A DNA stretch of 64,000 bases from Coix lacryma-jobi var. lacryma-jobi (taxonomy: Eukaryota > Streptophyta > Magnoliopsida > Poales > Poaceae): NCBI GenBank assembly GCA_009763385.1, contig CM019825.1, positions 3,100,001 through 3,164,000 on the forward strand, read 5' to 3'. The position numbers and the translations under genes were made by a program. Below, piece after piece: positions 12,301 through 24,476 of the stretch (the first letter of the stretch is position 1; each line of letters starts with the position of its first letter). The notes under the pieces are model-generated. The model was not told the origin of the DNA. It was given only the letters and a program-made list of their open reading frames with translations, and made no database searches.

Positions 12301-12676
12301 TTACTGCAGATGCTTTTAGTTTAATCCTAGCAAACAAATCTAATACATTCCAAAGAAAACTAATACAACAACAACGACCCTGTTAATTACGTACCTGTTC
12401 TCGATCTCGTCCTGAGACGAAGGTACTGAATCTTGTGATCTTGGCTGTCATGGATTGTGTCGTCGTTGACAAACTCTTTCCCCTGAAAGAGCGAAGCCGT
12501 CGCCTTACACTCTGGTGGGCGCGACCATGGAAGGTGCAGTCGTTGGTGTCACCATGGTTGTAGGCAGCATCGCCGACGCAGGTGTGCGCAACGTTGTCGA
12601 CGACGAGGGGGTCCCCCTTGTCGCGTCGCTCGACGTCGGCATCTAGACTGGGAGATGGAAAGACGATCGAAAACAC
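9350..12676 (-). CDS. TNP1-like CACTA protein, Transposase_24 family, multi-exon
   Basis: Minus-strand exons give a consistent order. An N-terminal exon starts at 12676. Then come a region with WTIHVVCKGMRR (12116-11898), an acidic stretch (about 11820-11660) and a piece with TGRTHNTFIEWLKV (11630-11313). The Transposase_24 core starts with GRGTLKCLKAL and RGAVGENARTF (11015-10743) and continues with KNAGNRSKKKTTHLSGSK and DPVTGEERNDL (about 10410-10140). A Gln/Glu-rich coiled coil follows (9932-9657), with a further exon near 9490-9320. TNP1/TNPA-type proteins bind the subterminal repeats and assist the TNP2 transposase. Exon boundaries are approximate, and I have not shown that one uninterrupted frame exists. 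Confidence 0.65.
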
Positions 12677-12758
12677 ACAGTGTGGTGGCGCGGCGGCGTC
12701 TGTGGAACCCTAAACGAGCGAAAGGGGATTAATTAAGATGGGATTTGAGGAGTGGGCC

Positions 12759-12766
12759 TATATATC
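12759..12766 (-). promoter_or_regulatory. Candidate TATA box of the TNP1-like gene
   Basis: The minus strand reads GATATATAGG here, about 85 bp upstream of the first plausible start codon (12676). Confidence 0.4.
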
Positions 12767-12989
12767 AACGCGACGATTCAGCCTAAACGTGGTCATTGGC
12801 GCGTTAGTTTGGCACTCTCTTGCTAAATAATTTCGGAGGGAAAAAATGGTGCCACTTTTGGTTCCCACTCATCACGCCGCGCTGACTACAATTTGGAAAG
12901 AAAAAAAATCAGACGCGCTTTTGTAGCTTCTTGCTTTTGAACATAGGCACGCGTTTGTAGTTAGTTGCTGGCGCTCATGACGTGATCTT

Positions 12990-13300
12990 CTGGCCAAGTT
13001 TAGTTTCGGAAATTTCCAAAAACAGCTGACTAAGAAATGCGCTAAAATTTATATTTTGGGCTGTGCCCCGAAACACTTAATAATAAGGATTTATTAATTT
13101 TCTAAAATTTGTCCAAGAATGTTTTCGAGTTTGAAAAATACAACTTTCAATCTGCTATTGGATTGGGGAATTTAATCTCTGAATAAGAATTCCCCAACTC
13201 TGTGCCACTCCCAATATGTTACAAATGTATTTTTCATCTGTTTTCATAGGCCTGTTGCATTGCTTTCCTACAAATGTTGCAGTCAGATTTTTGGACAGTA
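12990..13300. repeat. Internal dispersed repeat, copy 1
   Basis: Stretches such as GGAAATTTCCAAAAAC and the segment around TATGTTACAAATGTA...CATTGCTTTCCTACAA recur at 15960-16340 with many substitutions and in a different order. This indicates an old internal duplication of CACTA-2 sequence. Confidence 0.55.
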
Positions 13301-13362
13301 ATTTGGATGTGTAGCACAACTTTCACCAAATCACTTGAAACTAAATCTCAGAGGTTCGTAGT

Positions 13363-14290
13363 GTTGAGGAAAAAGTATCAACCAATTTGAGAAAGTGGAC
13401 ATGCTTACAAAGGCACTCGTCTCTCACACATGTCCTAGTCACTATGCAAGAATGTAGAGGGATATGAGGATGTGTAGCACAACTTTCCCCAAAACCACTT
13501 TAGCTTTTTTGGGATGTTTATGTAGGTGACTTATGATGTTGTTGTGCACCTGGGCATTTTTTTGACAAAGTTTACCTATTACTATAATTATTTGTTGATT
13601 TTCTAAAGGAAAAATGAATAAATACCTAAAGTCCATAGAAAATTCTAAAAATTTGCATGGGCATATAGTTTAGGTGTGTTATGATGAGGAAAAAGTATCA
13701 ACCAATTTTGAGAAAGTGGTCATGGACATGCTTACAAAGGCACCCATCTCTCTCACATGTCCTGGTCACTATGCAAAGAGGTGTAGAGGGATATAGGGAT
13801 GTGTAGCATAACTATTCCCCCAAACCACTTTTAGCTTTTTTGGATGTTTATGTAGGTGACTTATGATGTTGTGTGCACCTGGGCATTTTTTGGACAAATT
13901 TTACCTATTACTATAATTATTTGTTGATTTTCTAAAGGAAAAATGAAATAAATACCTAAAGTCCATAGAAAATTCTAAAAAATTGCATGGGCATATAGTT
14001 TAGGTGGTTATGATGAGGAAAAAGTATCAACCTTTTGAGAAAGTGGTCATGGACATGCTTACAAAGGCACCCATCTCTCTCACATGTCCTAGTCACTATG
14101 CAAAGAGGTGTAGAGGGATATGGGATGTGTAGCACAACTTTCCCCCAAAACCACTTTTAGCTTTTTATTGGGATGTTTATGTAGGTGACTTATGATGTTT
14201 GTGCACCTGGGCATTTTTTGGACAAAGTTTCCTATTACTATAATTATTATTTGTTGATTTTCTAAAGGAAAAATGAAATAAATACCTAAA
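13363..14290. repeat. Tandem array of about 325-bp units, three copies
   Basis: The units begin with G(A/T)TGAGGAAAAAGTATCAACC at 13363, 13683 and 14012. Each runs through ACTATGCAAGAATGTAGAGG-like sequence and ends near CTAAAGGAAAAATGAA. Copies differ by small indels and substitutions, and copy 1 is the most diverged. No open frame persists across units. Confidence 0.85.
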
Positions 14291-14476
14291 TCAATGCATG
14301 GTCATTATTTGTCAATGACGCCAGGATCTTTGAGGTGGGGCCCACACGTAATTTGACCCATGAAAACAGGGTACAACCACTTCACTTCCCCACCGCGCGG
14401 ATATTAGCCCAATCTGTGCATCATCTTCCCTCTCTTCTCCCTCGCCCACTCGCCCGCGCAAATCCGCCATTGGCGC
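14291..14476. repeat. Segment repeated near 20440-20545 and 24515-24550
   Basis: The sequence around GTCAATGACGCCAGGATCTT and GGTGGGGCCCACACGTAA returns at 20440-20545. Part of it (CACGTAAAGACATCCATGAA) also returns at 24518-24540, on the far side of LTR-C. It lies just upstream of the unidentified gene at 14477. Confidence 0.5.
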
Positions 14477-15655
14477 ATGGCCCGCATTCCAAAGACCCGC
14501 TCCCCGCAACCGCTCTCCCCCACCCCGATCCCCCTGCCCTGCGCCCACCAGAGCTTCGCCGTGCATCAGTGCACCACTCCATCAACACAACCGCGACAGC
14601 AGGGGAAGGTTCGTGAGCAAGACGAGCGGGACGCCGCCAGGCGATTCGGAGGTGCAATCTCATGGGGGGGTTGCGGCGGCGGCTCGAAGTGGTCCGATCT
14701 TCCTCCTGGCTTCACGCGCCGACTGCGACGCGAATCGGATCCAGCGGCGGCACAACCTCCCTCCCTCCAGGAACCCCAGGTTGGTAGGGTTTTCTTGGTC
14801 TACTTTGATCCTATGCAAGTGCAGATTTGGTGCTTTATTTTCCAGTTTCGAATCTATTCGATGTCTATCATTTATGTGGAAATGATTATAGTGCCTATAG
14901 GATTCTGATCTAGATTGGATTAGAGAGATTGAATCTGTTATGAAGAAAACCCCAATCTATTTGAATTCTTACTATATATGGTATAAGTAAGGATTAATTT
15001 ATAAGTGCTGCAGAATTGCTTTGATTCTTACTATATATGGTATAGTAAGGATTAATTTATAAGTGTTGCAGAATTACTTTGAATTTTTTCTATATATGGT
15101 ATAGTCAGAAATTCTCACTATCCACAAGAATCTTACTATATATGCTATAGTCAGGATCCCCCTGTTTATCATCATAATTTAGCACTTGTAATCATTCATG
15201 TTAAATTGACAGTCCCATATATAGTCTACTTGGAATTGTTTGTTGATTAAATTAGCATTTGCATTAATCCCCGTTTCAGATTCTAATTCAGAGTCTAATT
15301 TTGTTTATGAAGGTTCCTGTTCCTGAACACCCTAATGTGTTCATTGTCAATTCGAAGATTGCAATCCATTGCACATTTTCTCACGAGAGCGACGAAGAGA
15401 CCGAACCCTATCCCATCTCGAGGAACAGGGAGGTAATATGGCTCCTCTATAGCTTAAGTATTGGTTAGTTGCTGCATGGCAATGTTAATGGATGAAGTAT
15501 ATGCTAACTTGCCCCAATTTGAACTGACAGCTCAGAAATGGGTAGAAGATACGAGTCTGACTGAAGCGCAAGCACCACACATGGAAGAGGTATTCACCAT
15601 CCCCGAAGACGATGGCGGCGGCTCCTTGTCCTCCTCCGGATCCTCCTCCATGTGA
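14477..15655 (+). CDS. Unidentified three-exon gene inside CACTA-2
   Basis: I do not recognise the product. A splice model with consistent phase is visible. Exon 1 is 14477-14779 (101 codons, ending at CCCAG before GTTGGT), exon 2 is 15313-15432 (40 codons, after ATGAAG and before GTAATA), and exon 3 is 15536-15655 (39 codons and stop, after GCTCAG). The predicted protein is 180 residues: a basic, Pro-rich N-terminus, a middle with VPVPEHPNVFIVNSKIAIHC, an acidic stretch ESDEETE, and a Gly/Ser-rich C-terminus ending SSSGSSSM. It sits between the two transposase genes and could be a captured host gene fragment or a family-specific accessory gene. The start codon is uncertain. Confidence 0.4.
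14955..15155. repeat. Intronic tandem repeat, about 65 bp
   Basis: Units contain TTCTTACTATATATGGTATA followed by GTAAGGATTAATTTATAAGTG and a GCAGAATT tail. There are two good copies and one or two diverged ones, all in intron 1 of the predicted gene. Confidence 0.75.
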
Positions 15656-16655
15656 TGCAAGTGAAGAAGATGGTGGCCTGTGTCTCTAGCTTTTGTTGAA
15701 TGAAGTTCATATAGTGGTCTCTAGCTAGGATTAAACTAAGTAGTTGACAATTAAGTTATATTCAGTTAAGTATTTTGTGAATTGCATGATCTGGGGCGAA
15801 GCGGATAAGTAGTTTACAACTTGTTGAATTCTTGTTGTTTGGCAATGTACTAAAAGGGGGTCAAAATTTGGGCTAGTGCACTGGAGCATGCATGCACTTG
15901 CATGGAGGGCCCAATCTGTGCAACAAAAATTTTGTGTGCAACAAAATTTTTTTTGCAGCCAATATAGGCCATTCTCCCGCTATGTTACAAGTGTAATTTT
16001 CATTTGTTTCAGACATTTCAGAGGCATGTTGCAATGCTTTCCTACAATGTTGTAGAGTCAGATTTGGGATATTGCATGTCAGTATGTTTCATGCTGCAAG
16101 TTTATAATCATAACTTGTTTGTATCTGTCTACTAGCTTGGTTCATATGGTAATTGAGGTCAAGTTAGTTCAAAAAAGGGCCCACTAAAATTTGTTCATTG
16201 AACCGGTTTGAAGTTTTACAACTAAAGTAGGAGCTTCCAAATTGTGCAAAAAAAATCACCAAACCAAAGTTGTCCAAAACCTTCTCACTCCCGAAGTACG
16301 TTTAGTTTAGGAAATTTCCAAAAACTTTCAGCTAGCTGCAAAAAAAAATAAAATAAAAAATGCACCTAAACCAAGGATCGAACCCAACAGCTCAAGTACG
16401 TTTAGTTTAGGAAATTTCTGTCTATGTTTAGGAGGTGAAACAACATCTAAACCTGGCCGCCACCAGTACGCACGTCTTTGCGCCGCCAATTGAAGCAACT
16501 TCAATTCATCGTCGATCTGGATTGCGAAAGGAAAATTTTTGAAGGTAACTCGATCAACAATAATCTACATCTATGCGCGACCAACTTAGTGTCTCATATG
16601 CCCTAGTTCATGCATGCTATAGATTATGATCGATCTCGTCTATATGCAGATTTGA
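15656..16655. other. Spacer with second copy of the dispersed repeat
   Basis: No gene is supported. Sequence at 15960-16080 and 16300-16430 matches the block at 12990-13300. The last part is probably the promoter and leader of the TNP2 gene. Confidence 0.45.
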
Positions 16656-19600
16656 ATGTCATCAAACGAAGATAGGAGTTGGATGCGCTTGCCTCGACAT
16701 TCAGAGGAGTGGAAGGCCAAATTCTGAACTTTTTTGAATCCTTTGGCAAATCAGCAAATCTGACTGGTGGATCTATTATGTGCCATGTTCTCAATGTCAT
16801 GCATGACAAGATTTAGTGATGTGTTTCAAATCCATCTTCTTCATTTAGTTTCTAAAGGGTTTGCTGATTGTTACATCAATGAATTTGAACGACAACAAAC
16901 TTCTTCATCAATGAGGGACGTGTCAATCCTGGTGCCGATCCTGATCTGAATCCAGATATAACAGAACTTGAAGATGTTGTAGGCAATGATGAAGCAATAC
17001 CCCCTTATTTTTGAGGGACGATGAAGAAGACATAAGCGATGACCCTGCTGCCACTAATACTATGATTAGAAACATTATCAGTGTCTCTATACATGGAGAA
17101 AGCCATGATGATGACAAACCAAATAAGGATGCAGAGATATTTTTGAAATTATTAGAGGAGGCTAAGAAGGAATTGTATCAGGATGCAAAGAGGCAACTAA
17201 GGTTTCTTTATCGTGCAACTTTTTCAGATAAAGTGCATGTATGGTATTAGTAACGCATGTTTGGAGGCCATACTCAAACTGTTCTCAAGGATTCTCCTAG
17301 AAGGCCATTGTATCCCTGACTCCTTGGATAAAGTGCAAAAGGTGGTTCGAGATCTAGGCTTGGACTATGTCAAGATACACGCCTGCAAGAATGATTGTGT
17401 GTTATTTTTTAAGAAAAATGAAAAATCTGCAGGAATGCCCCCACATGTGGGGAGTCTAGGTGGAAAGTTGTCGAGAACTCCTCCAATGGTGCTACTACAA
17501 GAAGCGGCTTTCACAGTGAAGATCCTACGCTACTTTCCTCTTATTCCTCGGCTATAAATAATGTATATGTCGAAGAGCACATCAGAGGACATGCAATGGC
17601 ATAAGAAAGAGAGGGTCAATGATCGAAAAATGCGTCACCCTGCTGACTCGAAGGCATGGCCGCACGTGGATAACAAATATAGGTGGTTTGAAAAATAAGC
17701 TCGTAATGTTAGTCTGGGTCTTGTTTCAGATGGCTTCAATCCCTTTGGGATGCAAAGTACAACCTACTCCATATGGCTGTTGTCTTAATACCTTACAATT
17801 TGCCTCCTTGGTTGTGTCAGAAACAATCAAACTGGATGATGTCAATGTTGATCCCTGGTCCGAAATCTCCTGAATGGATATTGACGTATATTTGAGGCCT
17901 CTTATATTAGAGCTCAAGGTGCTTTGGGAAGAAGGTGTTAGAACATGGGATGCACAAACTAGGAAAAACTTTAGATTACGTGCTATTTTACTTTGGACAA
18001 TTAATGACTTCCCAACATATGCTATGCTGTCTGGTTGGAGCACGAAAGGAAAGTTTGCATGCCCATATTGCCACAAAGATACTGATTTTTTATGGTTGAA
18101 GCATGGAGAAAGCACTGCTACATGGCCAGTCGACGTTTCTTCTTACCCTTGGACCATATTTGGCGCCAGAACATGGTCAGCTTCAACAACATGGTCGAAA
18201 CCAGGAGGCACCAGTACCACTGACTGGTGCACAGGTACTTGAGCAGTATGAAAGTTTTGAACAAGTGAGTTTTGGAAAGACATTGACCAAAAAAAGGAAG
18301 CGCGATGATGATGAAAGATGGCACAACTAGAGGAAGAAGAGTATTTTTTTAGCTCCCATACTGGTCTTCTTTGCTCATTAGGCATAATTTAGACGTCATG
18401 CACATTGAGAAAAATATATGTGAATCCATATTAGGCACTCTGCTAGAATTGGATGGTAAGTGTAAGGATGGGGAGAAGGCCCGGCTTGACATGCAGCAAC
18501 TAGGGATAAGACCACATCAAATCATGTGATCAAGAAAGATAAGTATACCTTGCCACAGCCTTGTACAAGTTAGATAAGGATGAAAAGGATCATAATTTAT
18601 GCAAATTTCTATATGGAGTGAAAATGCTGATGGGGTCTCCTCCAATATAAGAAGATGTGTAGACCTAAAAGCATGTAAAGGTGTCTGGCTTTGAAATCTC
18701 ATGATTACCATCTAATTCTACAGAAACTGTTACCCTTAGTGGTTGGAGGATTTTGCCACAACAAGTTGTCTTGCATTGATCCAACTTAGTAATTTCTTCG
18801 ATGAACTATGTTCCAAGGAGCTGGTGGAGCAGACTTGGACAAACTTAGTACTACAATTGTTGATACTCTATGCCGACTTGAGATGTTATTCCCACCTTTA
18901 TTTTTTGATATCATGCTGCATTTGCCTATTCATCTAGCTGAAGAGGCTAAACTTGGAGGGCCCGTTTGTTATAGATGGATGTACCCAGTGGAGCGGTACC
19001 TACGTACTGGAAAGGATATGTGAGGAACAAGGCGCACCCTGAAGGATCAATAGCGAGGGATACATACTTGAGGAGTGCCTTACATTTTGCTCTAGATTCT
19101 TGGACATGACACCAAACTGAATCATGCTGATCGTTATGAAAGTGTTGCCGTGAATGATCCAGGTCAGAGCGTATTTGCTGTAATGGGATTATAAGAGGAG
19201 AGGACAGACTGCCCAACTCCTTGAAAGAGATGAGATGCGGAAGATGAAGCACTAGCATAATTTCTAATTATGATGATGCTAAACCATTCATCGAGTAAGT
19301 TACATATATTAATTAAAACACAACAATTTTTAATATTATAATTTATACTTACATTATTAATATAACTTTTCTATATGCAGTGAGCATAAGGCATAACTGG
19401 AGCTACATGGTGTACAAGAAATCTTAAAAAGCGACACGAGGAACAATTTGTAAGATGGTTCGAGGGCAAGGTCAGAGAGAAATATGCCAAAGGAGAAGTA
19501 AGTGCCGAGATGTTTGGACTTGCTGACTGGACTGACAACCGAGCTCGTATATGCATAGATGCCATATCAATAATTGGCTATTTCGAACAGTTGACATTGA

Positions 19601-20250
19601 GAAAAGCCTCGTAACACAAAATAGTGGTGTGCTTGTCAAGGGCGACCCTAGTACTGGTAACATGTGCTGGTATGGGGTGATTAAAGAATGATATCACTAG
19701 AATTCCCTGGACAAAAGGAAGTTATTTTGTTCGAGTGTGACTGGTATGATGTGCCTGCTGCCAGTACAAGCAGAGGAAGAGGATACAATAAGGATCAGTT
19801 TGGGGTTGATATTGATATCGATACTACTACGGAACAGGTATGAGAATGAACCCTATATTCTAGCGACACAAGCAGAACAGGTGTTTTATGTGGATCTAGT
19901 AAACAAAACTGGTGGAGAGTAGTGTTATTGCAATGAAACCTAGGGACTGTATGCCATACCTGAATTAGAATTGGAGGACTCAATTGATGTGGGTATTCAA
20001 GGCACAAATGATTTACTCGGGGACAAGAGGATTTGACAACAAATTGGACAAGATCGGACAAGGAAGGCACAACCGGGGATGTATCTGTTATTGCTCAGGT
20101 GCAGGCTGAAGCAGCTGAAGCAGTGATGAACCAGACCATGTGGCCTTAGATGACGATGAAGATGAGGAAGATGACACGTACATAGAGGATGGAGTTGTTG
20201 CACCAATTGTTTCTGAGGAAGAATTCAGAGATGATGACTTTTTTATTTGA
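16656..20250 (+). pseudogene. TNP2-type CACTA transposase, degenerate
   Basis: The start MSSNEDRSWMRLP (16656) is the transposase-associated N-terminal motif of TNP2 proteins, followed by FESFGKSANL and a cysteine-containing piece. Further hallmarks appear in order but in changing frames: HACKNDC and LRYFPLIPRL (about 17380-17550), DIDVYLRPLILELK and LLWTINDFPTYAMLSGWSTKGKF split across 17876-18060, CPYCHKDTDF, then VMHIEKNICESILGTLLELDG (18390-18455), and the later region with LAEEAKLGGPV and YRWMYPVERY (about 18940-19000). An intron with GTAAGT...TGCAG lies near 19295-19380. The acidic C-terminus ends at a stop at 20248-20250. TNP2 is the catalytic transposase of CACTA elements. At least six frame changes make this copy inactive as given. 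Confidence 0.85.
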
Positions 20251-20559
20251 TTATATACGAAGTTGTTTGGGTGTGAACAAAAAATTGTTAGTAATAATTT
20301 TGGTATTGGATATCCATGAAAGGAAAAAATAGAAACATTTGTATGATATAGCGCAAATAGTCTTTTTATTTAAAATCATAATACATCTTAACAAATTGTT
20401 CAGTGGTAAAATTGTTCAGGTTGTGCAATCCTAACAACAAATGACGTGCCTAGGGTCAATGAATGGTCAACATTTCTCAAATGACGCCAGGGACTATTGA
20501 TGGTGGGGCCACATGTAAAGACGTCCATGAATACAGGGGCATCGACAGCGTTCAGGCGG
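20251..20559. other. Spacer with copy of the 14291-14476 segment
   Basis: No coding sequence is supported. 20440-20545 matches the segment upstream of 14477, and 20515-20540 also matches 24518-24545 across LTR-C. Confidence 0.45.
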
Positions 20560-20667
20560 TGGCAGAACCTCCTGAATTAAGTGGCCCACATGCACCCATC
20601 ATTGTCCTAAAGACTTCTGATCGGCGTGCACGAGTTCCAAATGACTCAAGAGATCTGTCGGGTGTCC

Positions 20668-20681
20668 TCGGGAAAACCCGA
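20668..20681 (-). promoter_or_regulatory. LTR-C hairpin near the LTR end
   Basis: TCGGG, a four-base loop and CCCGA form a hairpin about 110 bp from the LTR 3' terminus. The chromovirus LTR and LTR-B have different stems at the matching place. Confidence 0.45.
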
Positions 20682-20897
20682 ATCATCCACGTTACATTCT
20701 TTACAGGAATTCCCTCGTCAAGCATCACAGTATTACAACAGATTTTATAGATAAGATAAATCAGAGTAAAAATGGAAAGAGTATATAACATAGATTGAAC
20801 TTAAGTTTAAAAGTTTACAACCCAGAAGTACTTAATACATAAAAGGTTCGGAACTTTATATTACATATACCACACAACTTTGGTTACTTGCCCAAGG

Positions 20898-22020
20898 TCA
20901 ATCATCAGTGTCATCATCACTCTCCTCCACAAGAGTGAAGAAACATTGACCACCAAAAGAATGATCATAAACTCACCTGCAACAAAGGGTAACGAACCCT
21001 GAGTACAAAAGTACTCAACAAGACTTAACCGTCTAGAAAAGAGGAGAAAACTCAGGTATGAAGGTTATAGGGATCCAAGGTAAGGCTTTAGCAAGATCAA
21101 AACATTTCTTTTGCATAAAATCTTACTAAGAGAAAAAAAAACCTACTTTCAAGTTTTAACTCAAGATTAAAATTTCATAACTATCCAAAGATTCTCAAAC
21201 TTTCATAAGCATACACATCTTTCGTTCTTATAAAGATCCCATTCATTACTACGGTGCGGGTCAGTGGATTGAGGCTCCATATCCGAGGAAACACGGCGAT
21301 TCGAATCATTTAAACCCAGCTGGGGATTCAGTACCACATGACATATGTAGAACTTAATCTTGCATACGTCAACCCTATCTATAGATCCTCCCATACAAGA
21401 ACGGGTCCAGCGTCACCGAGAGTACAGTACACCTCGAACCCGACTATCTCATAGCCCCGAGGGTACACGCTACTCCCGCCATCTCTCCACTCCCAGTACG
21501 CGGTTGGCCGTTCTCAAGTATCGGAATAGCTATAGATGAGGCTTACCACCGCATGTGGGCTGTACTCAAAGGTCTCAATCACAGCAGGCCAACAACGATA
21601 AGGTCCTATGTTGAGTAACCTTACAACAAGACTCCAATCTTGATGTAAGTTACTATCGTTATCATGTTGTCTCAAGATTCATTAATCCCATAACATAGCA
21701 ACATTTTTAAAAGCACCTACTATAATGAAGTAGTAAAGCATGGCTAAGCATACTAAGCATTTTCATAAAAACAGGTATCAAGGTTAAGTATTGAAATCAT
21801 CAAGGTTGGTAATGCATCAAATAGGGTTCACTCAACTCCTATTCACTTAATGCATCATATAACTCAAGTGATATAAATAACTTTATAAAATACAAGGATA
21901 GGTTTAATGTCCGGGGCTTGCCTTGGTGATTAGCAAAGTCCGGAGACTCAGAAAAACCAGAAGGACCAAACTCTCAGAAGAAACCCACTGTGGATCCGGT
22001 TCTTCCGAAACGAGATCTAC
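20898..22020 (-). pseudogene. LTR-C remnant of the LTR-encoded spliced ORF
   Basis: Exon-2-like sequence ends SPDFANHQ at a CCAAG|GCAAGC junction (exon end 21922), with an earlier EEPDPQWVSS piece in another frame. The last exon (about 20971-20898) includes GGQCFF and ends in an acidic tail, EESDDDTDD, before the stop at 20898-20900. GQCFF matches the LTR-B exon. The conserved acceptor TTGCAG is followed by GTGAG, and only an AG five bases further keeps the frame, so this copy is altered. See the intact versions at 48580-49836 and 27319-28641. Confidence 0.5.
21001..21016 (-). promoter_or_regulatory. GAGTAC/GTACTC hairpin of LTR-C
   Basis: The stem GAGTAC/GTACTC is identical to those in LTR-B and the chromovirus LTR, but the loop has four bases instead of six. 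It lies just upstream of the splice acceptor of the LTR ORF. Confidence 0.6.
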
Positions 22021-24476
22021 ACGTAGAAGTGCATATGCATGATCAATGGGATGCTTATGACATGATCATGGTAAAGATGGAAATTTTCTAAGCTGTAGAC
22101 ATTTATTCATTCAATCTTTCATCACGGTATAGATGCAAACCAACAAAACCAACTTAGCTATTAAACTATATATTATTACGAAGCAAATTTTATTATCTCT
22201 ATTAAGCAAGGTTATGTAACTAACAAGCAACAAAAGGTTATTTGCATAAAGGAATCCACAACCAGGGAGCAAATCATGCTAGTTTTCCACTGGTTGTCAA
22301 ACAATTCCAAAAATCACACAAATCCAAAGTGATTAACTATTTCTACTTATATTATAAGTCATTTTAATTAGCTTTTACTTATGAACAATCATACTTATAC
22401 AAACAGAGCTGAAATTAAACATGAAGGTAGACATTAGTGACATAAACTCACATGTCAAATTTCATGATTTTTGGAGAAACACAGAAAATCACATAATTCA
22501 TTAAAGTTGCATTTATTAATTAAAGTACAGATTTAATTGTCATAGTAAAAGTACTCAAAACACAAGTTTTATAATTTTTATATTAGCACAGACATGCTAT
22601 CATCTAACATGTCAAATTTCACAATTAACAAAGTTATAGAAAAATTATAGCAAAAATAACAAAACTAGCTACTGTGCATAAAGCTAAAAAAGAAAAACTC
22701 AATTCTAGCCCAAAGGGCTTTCGGCCCAGTTCTGCTGGCCCCAACGCGCGTGAAAACGGCCCGGCCTGACTCCCGCCCGCGCGCAACTGGCGCTTTTGCA
22801 GAAAAGCCCTTCGCTTCTAAGGAATCAACCCGCAGGCCAAAGCGCTATTTAACATGAGTCATGGACTTTGCAACCAACACCCTCTAACTTATCGTCTTTA
22901 CAACTGCGAGGTCCCCGACCTTGGCCAGAGCGGACGGCGGCGCACCGAGCGCCGGCGAGCCTTACGCCGGTCAACTCCGGCCATTAGAGACCTAACGGGC
23001 GCGAGCACAAGCACCGCAAGTCACCCGCAACCGATAGAGCCCCTAACCCTAAACGCTACCGCTCTGGAGAAGCCTGGTCACGCACGGCGGCGGACCGGAT
23101 CACGGCGAGGCTGTTCCGGCGAACCTAGGCCAGTAGCAGAAGAACGGAGGAACTAGGAAGCTCCAGTAGCTCACTCTGATGCTGGCTGTGTACCTGGTTC
23201 GAGCGGAGGATGAACGGAGAGGAGAAGTCCACGGAGCAGTGGCTTGCGGCGGCGAACTCCGGCGAAGACAACAATGTTCCGGCGAGACCTGAGCACCAAA
23301 CAGAGAACCATCGAGCCGATGAGTACTCTGGAGTCAAGGTGAACATAACATGAGACAGGGAGAGTAGAGGAGTGCTCGGTTGAGCGGACCACGGTGAGTT
23401 GAACTCGGCGGCGTTTTCGCCCGACGGAAAGAAGAACGGCGAGTACGAGCTCTCTGAGGCAGTAGAGGTTAAGGGATGGTTCTGGAGATGCGCAAGGAGG
23501 TAAGGGGTTATCATCGCGGTCAATTTGGATGAGAACGCTCGGTTTGCAGTGGATTTGGGATAGGATCGAAGTGGAGCCGTCGGTGCCCTGGTGGCAAAAC
23601 GTCGACGGCGAGCGCAGGAGGAGGCGCCACGGAGCGAGGGAGAGTGCCAGCAGCTGCTTCACTTTGCCACGGACTCAGTTGCGCGCTCATTCGGGAGAGA
23701 TCGACGCCTTTCAAGCTGGCGTGGGCGGTCCAAGCTCGGTCGTCCACCGCCATGAACAGAGAAGAAGCATATTCCCCCCTTTTTTCTTTTTATACCCTTT
23801 CGGAAATTTAGAAATTACTTTGGATTTTTGAATATAAGTTGAAAATATGTTAAAATATCAAATGTTCAGAATTCAATACTGAACATCTTTTATTTTTGTA
23901 ACATAAGCAAATATGCTTAGATTTTGAATTAGGGTTTGAAATTCAAAAAGGGACAAAAGGGGCAAAAGTGTATTTTCACAATTACTTTTGATTTCATATA
24001 AGAACTTGAAAAGCTTTATACATCAAAGTTGATCCTTATCATAAATGAAGCAACTTTGCTTTTTAGAGCATAACCAAATTCTTTTTAAATTTAGAATTAA
24101 GAAAAAGGGGACAAAATAGGGTTTTCAAATTATTAAATTATTTAATTGGATTTCAACCAAATTTGAATTATACCTCAATGGTGACTTGAAACATGTTCCA
24201 AATACACCTTTGAGACATAATACCAAGGTTTGGTCCAAATTTTCAGTTACTATATATGAGATTACCAAAATACCCTTTTATAGCACAAAAGCACTAATCA
24301 CAACAAAAGAAAACATAACTAGGGTTTCAAACTTAAGCACTCTTTATCAACTAAGCACAAGCATGAAAATTAAACTTATTTTTAGTGAATGCATACTTAG
24401 GTTATCTACTCAGATAAAATGCCAGTGCATATGATGACATGTCAAGTTTTAGTCTGCTTAACACTAGAGTGTTACA

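Larger units (their letters stand above)
20560..24476 (-). repeat. Solo LTR-C, Tekay-like gypsy, inverted
   Basis: On the minus strand it begins TGTAACACTCTAGTG and ends GGTTCTGCCA, comparable to the chromovirus LTR (TGTGACACCCTAG...GGTTCCGCCA) and LTR-B. No internal retrotransposon genes and no second LTR are present. It has a GC-rich 5' third (24000-22740 and around), the same hairpin positions and the remnant spliced ORF seen in the other LTRs. No 5-bp target duplication is visible: AGGCGG lies to the left and GAAAA to the right. Confidence 0.75.

Noticed and set aside
12383..12676. Separate small gene upstream of the TNP1-like gene
   Set aside because: Position and TATA spacing fit a first exon of that gene better, though the peptide itself is not diagnostic.
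23125..23831. Overlapping open frames in LTR-C
   Set aside because: These lie in the GC-rich part of a solo LTR on both strands and have no domain support.
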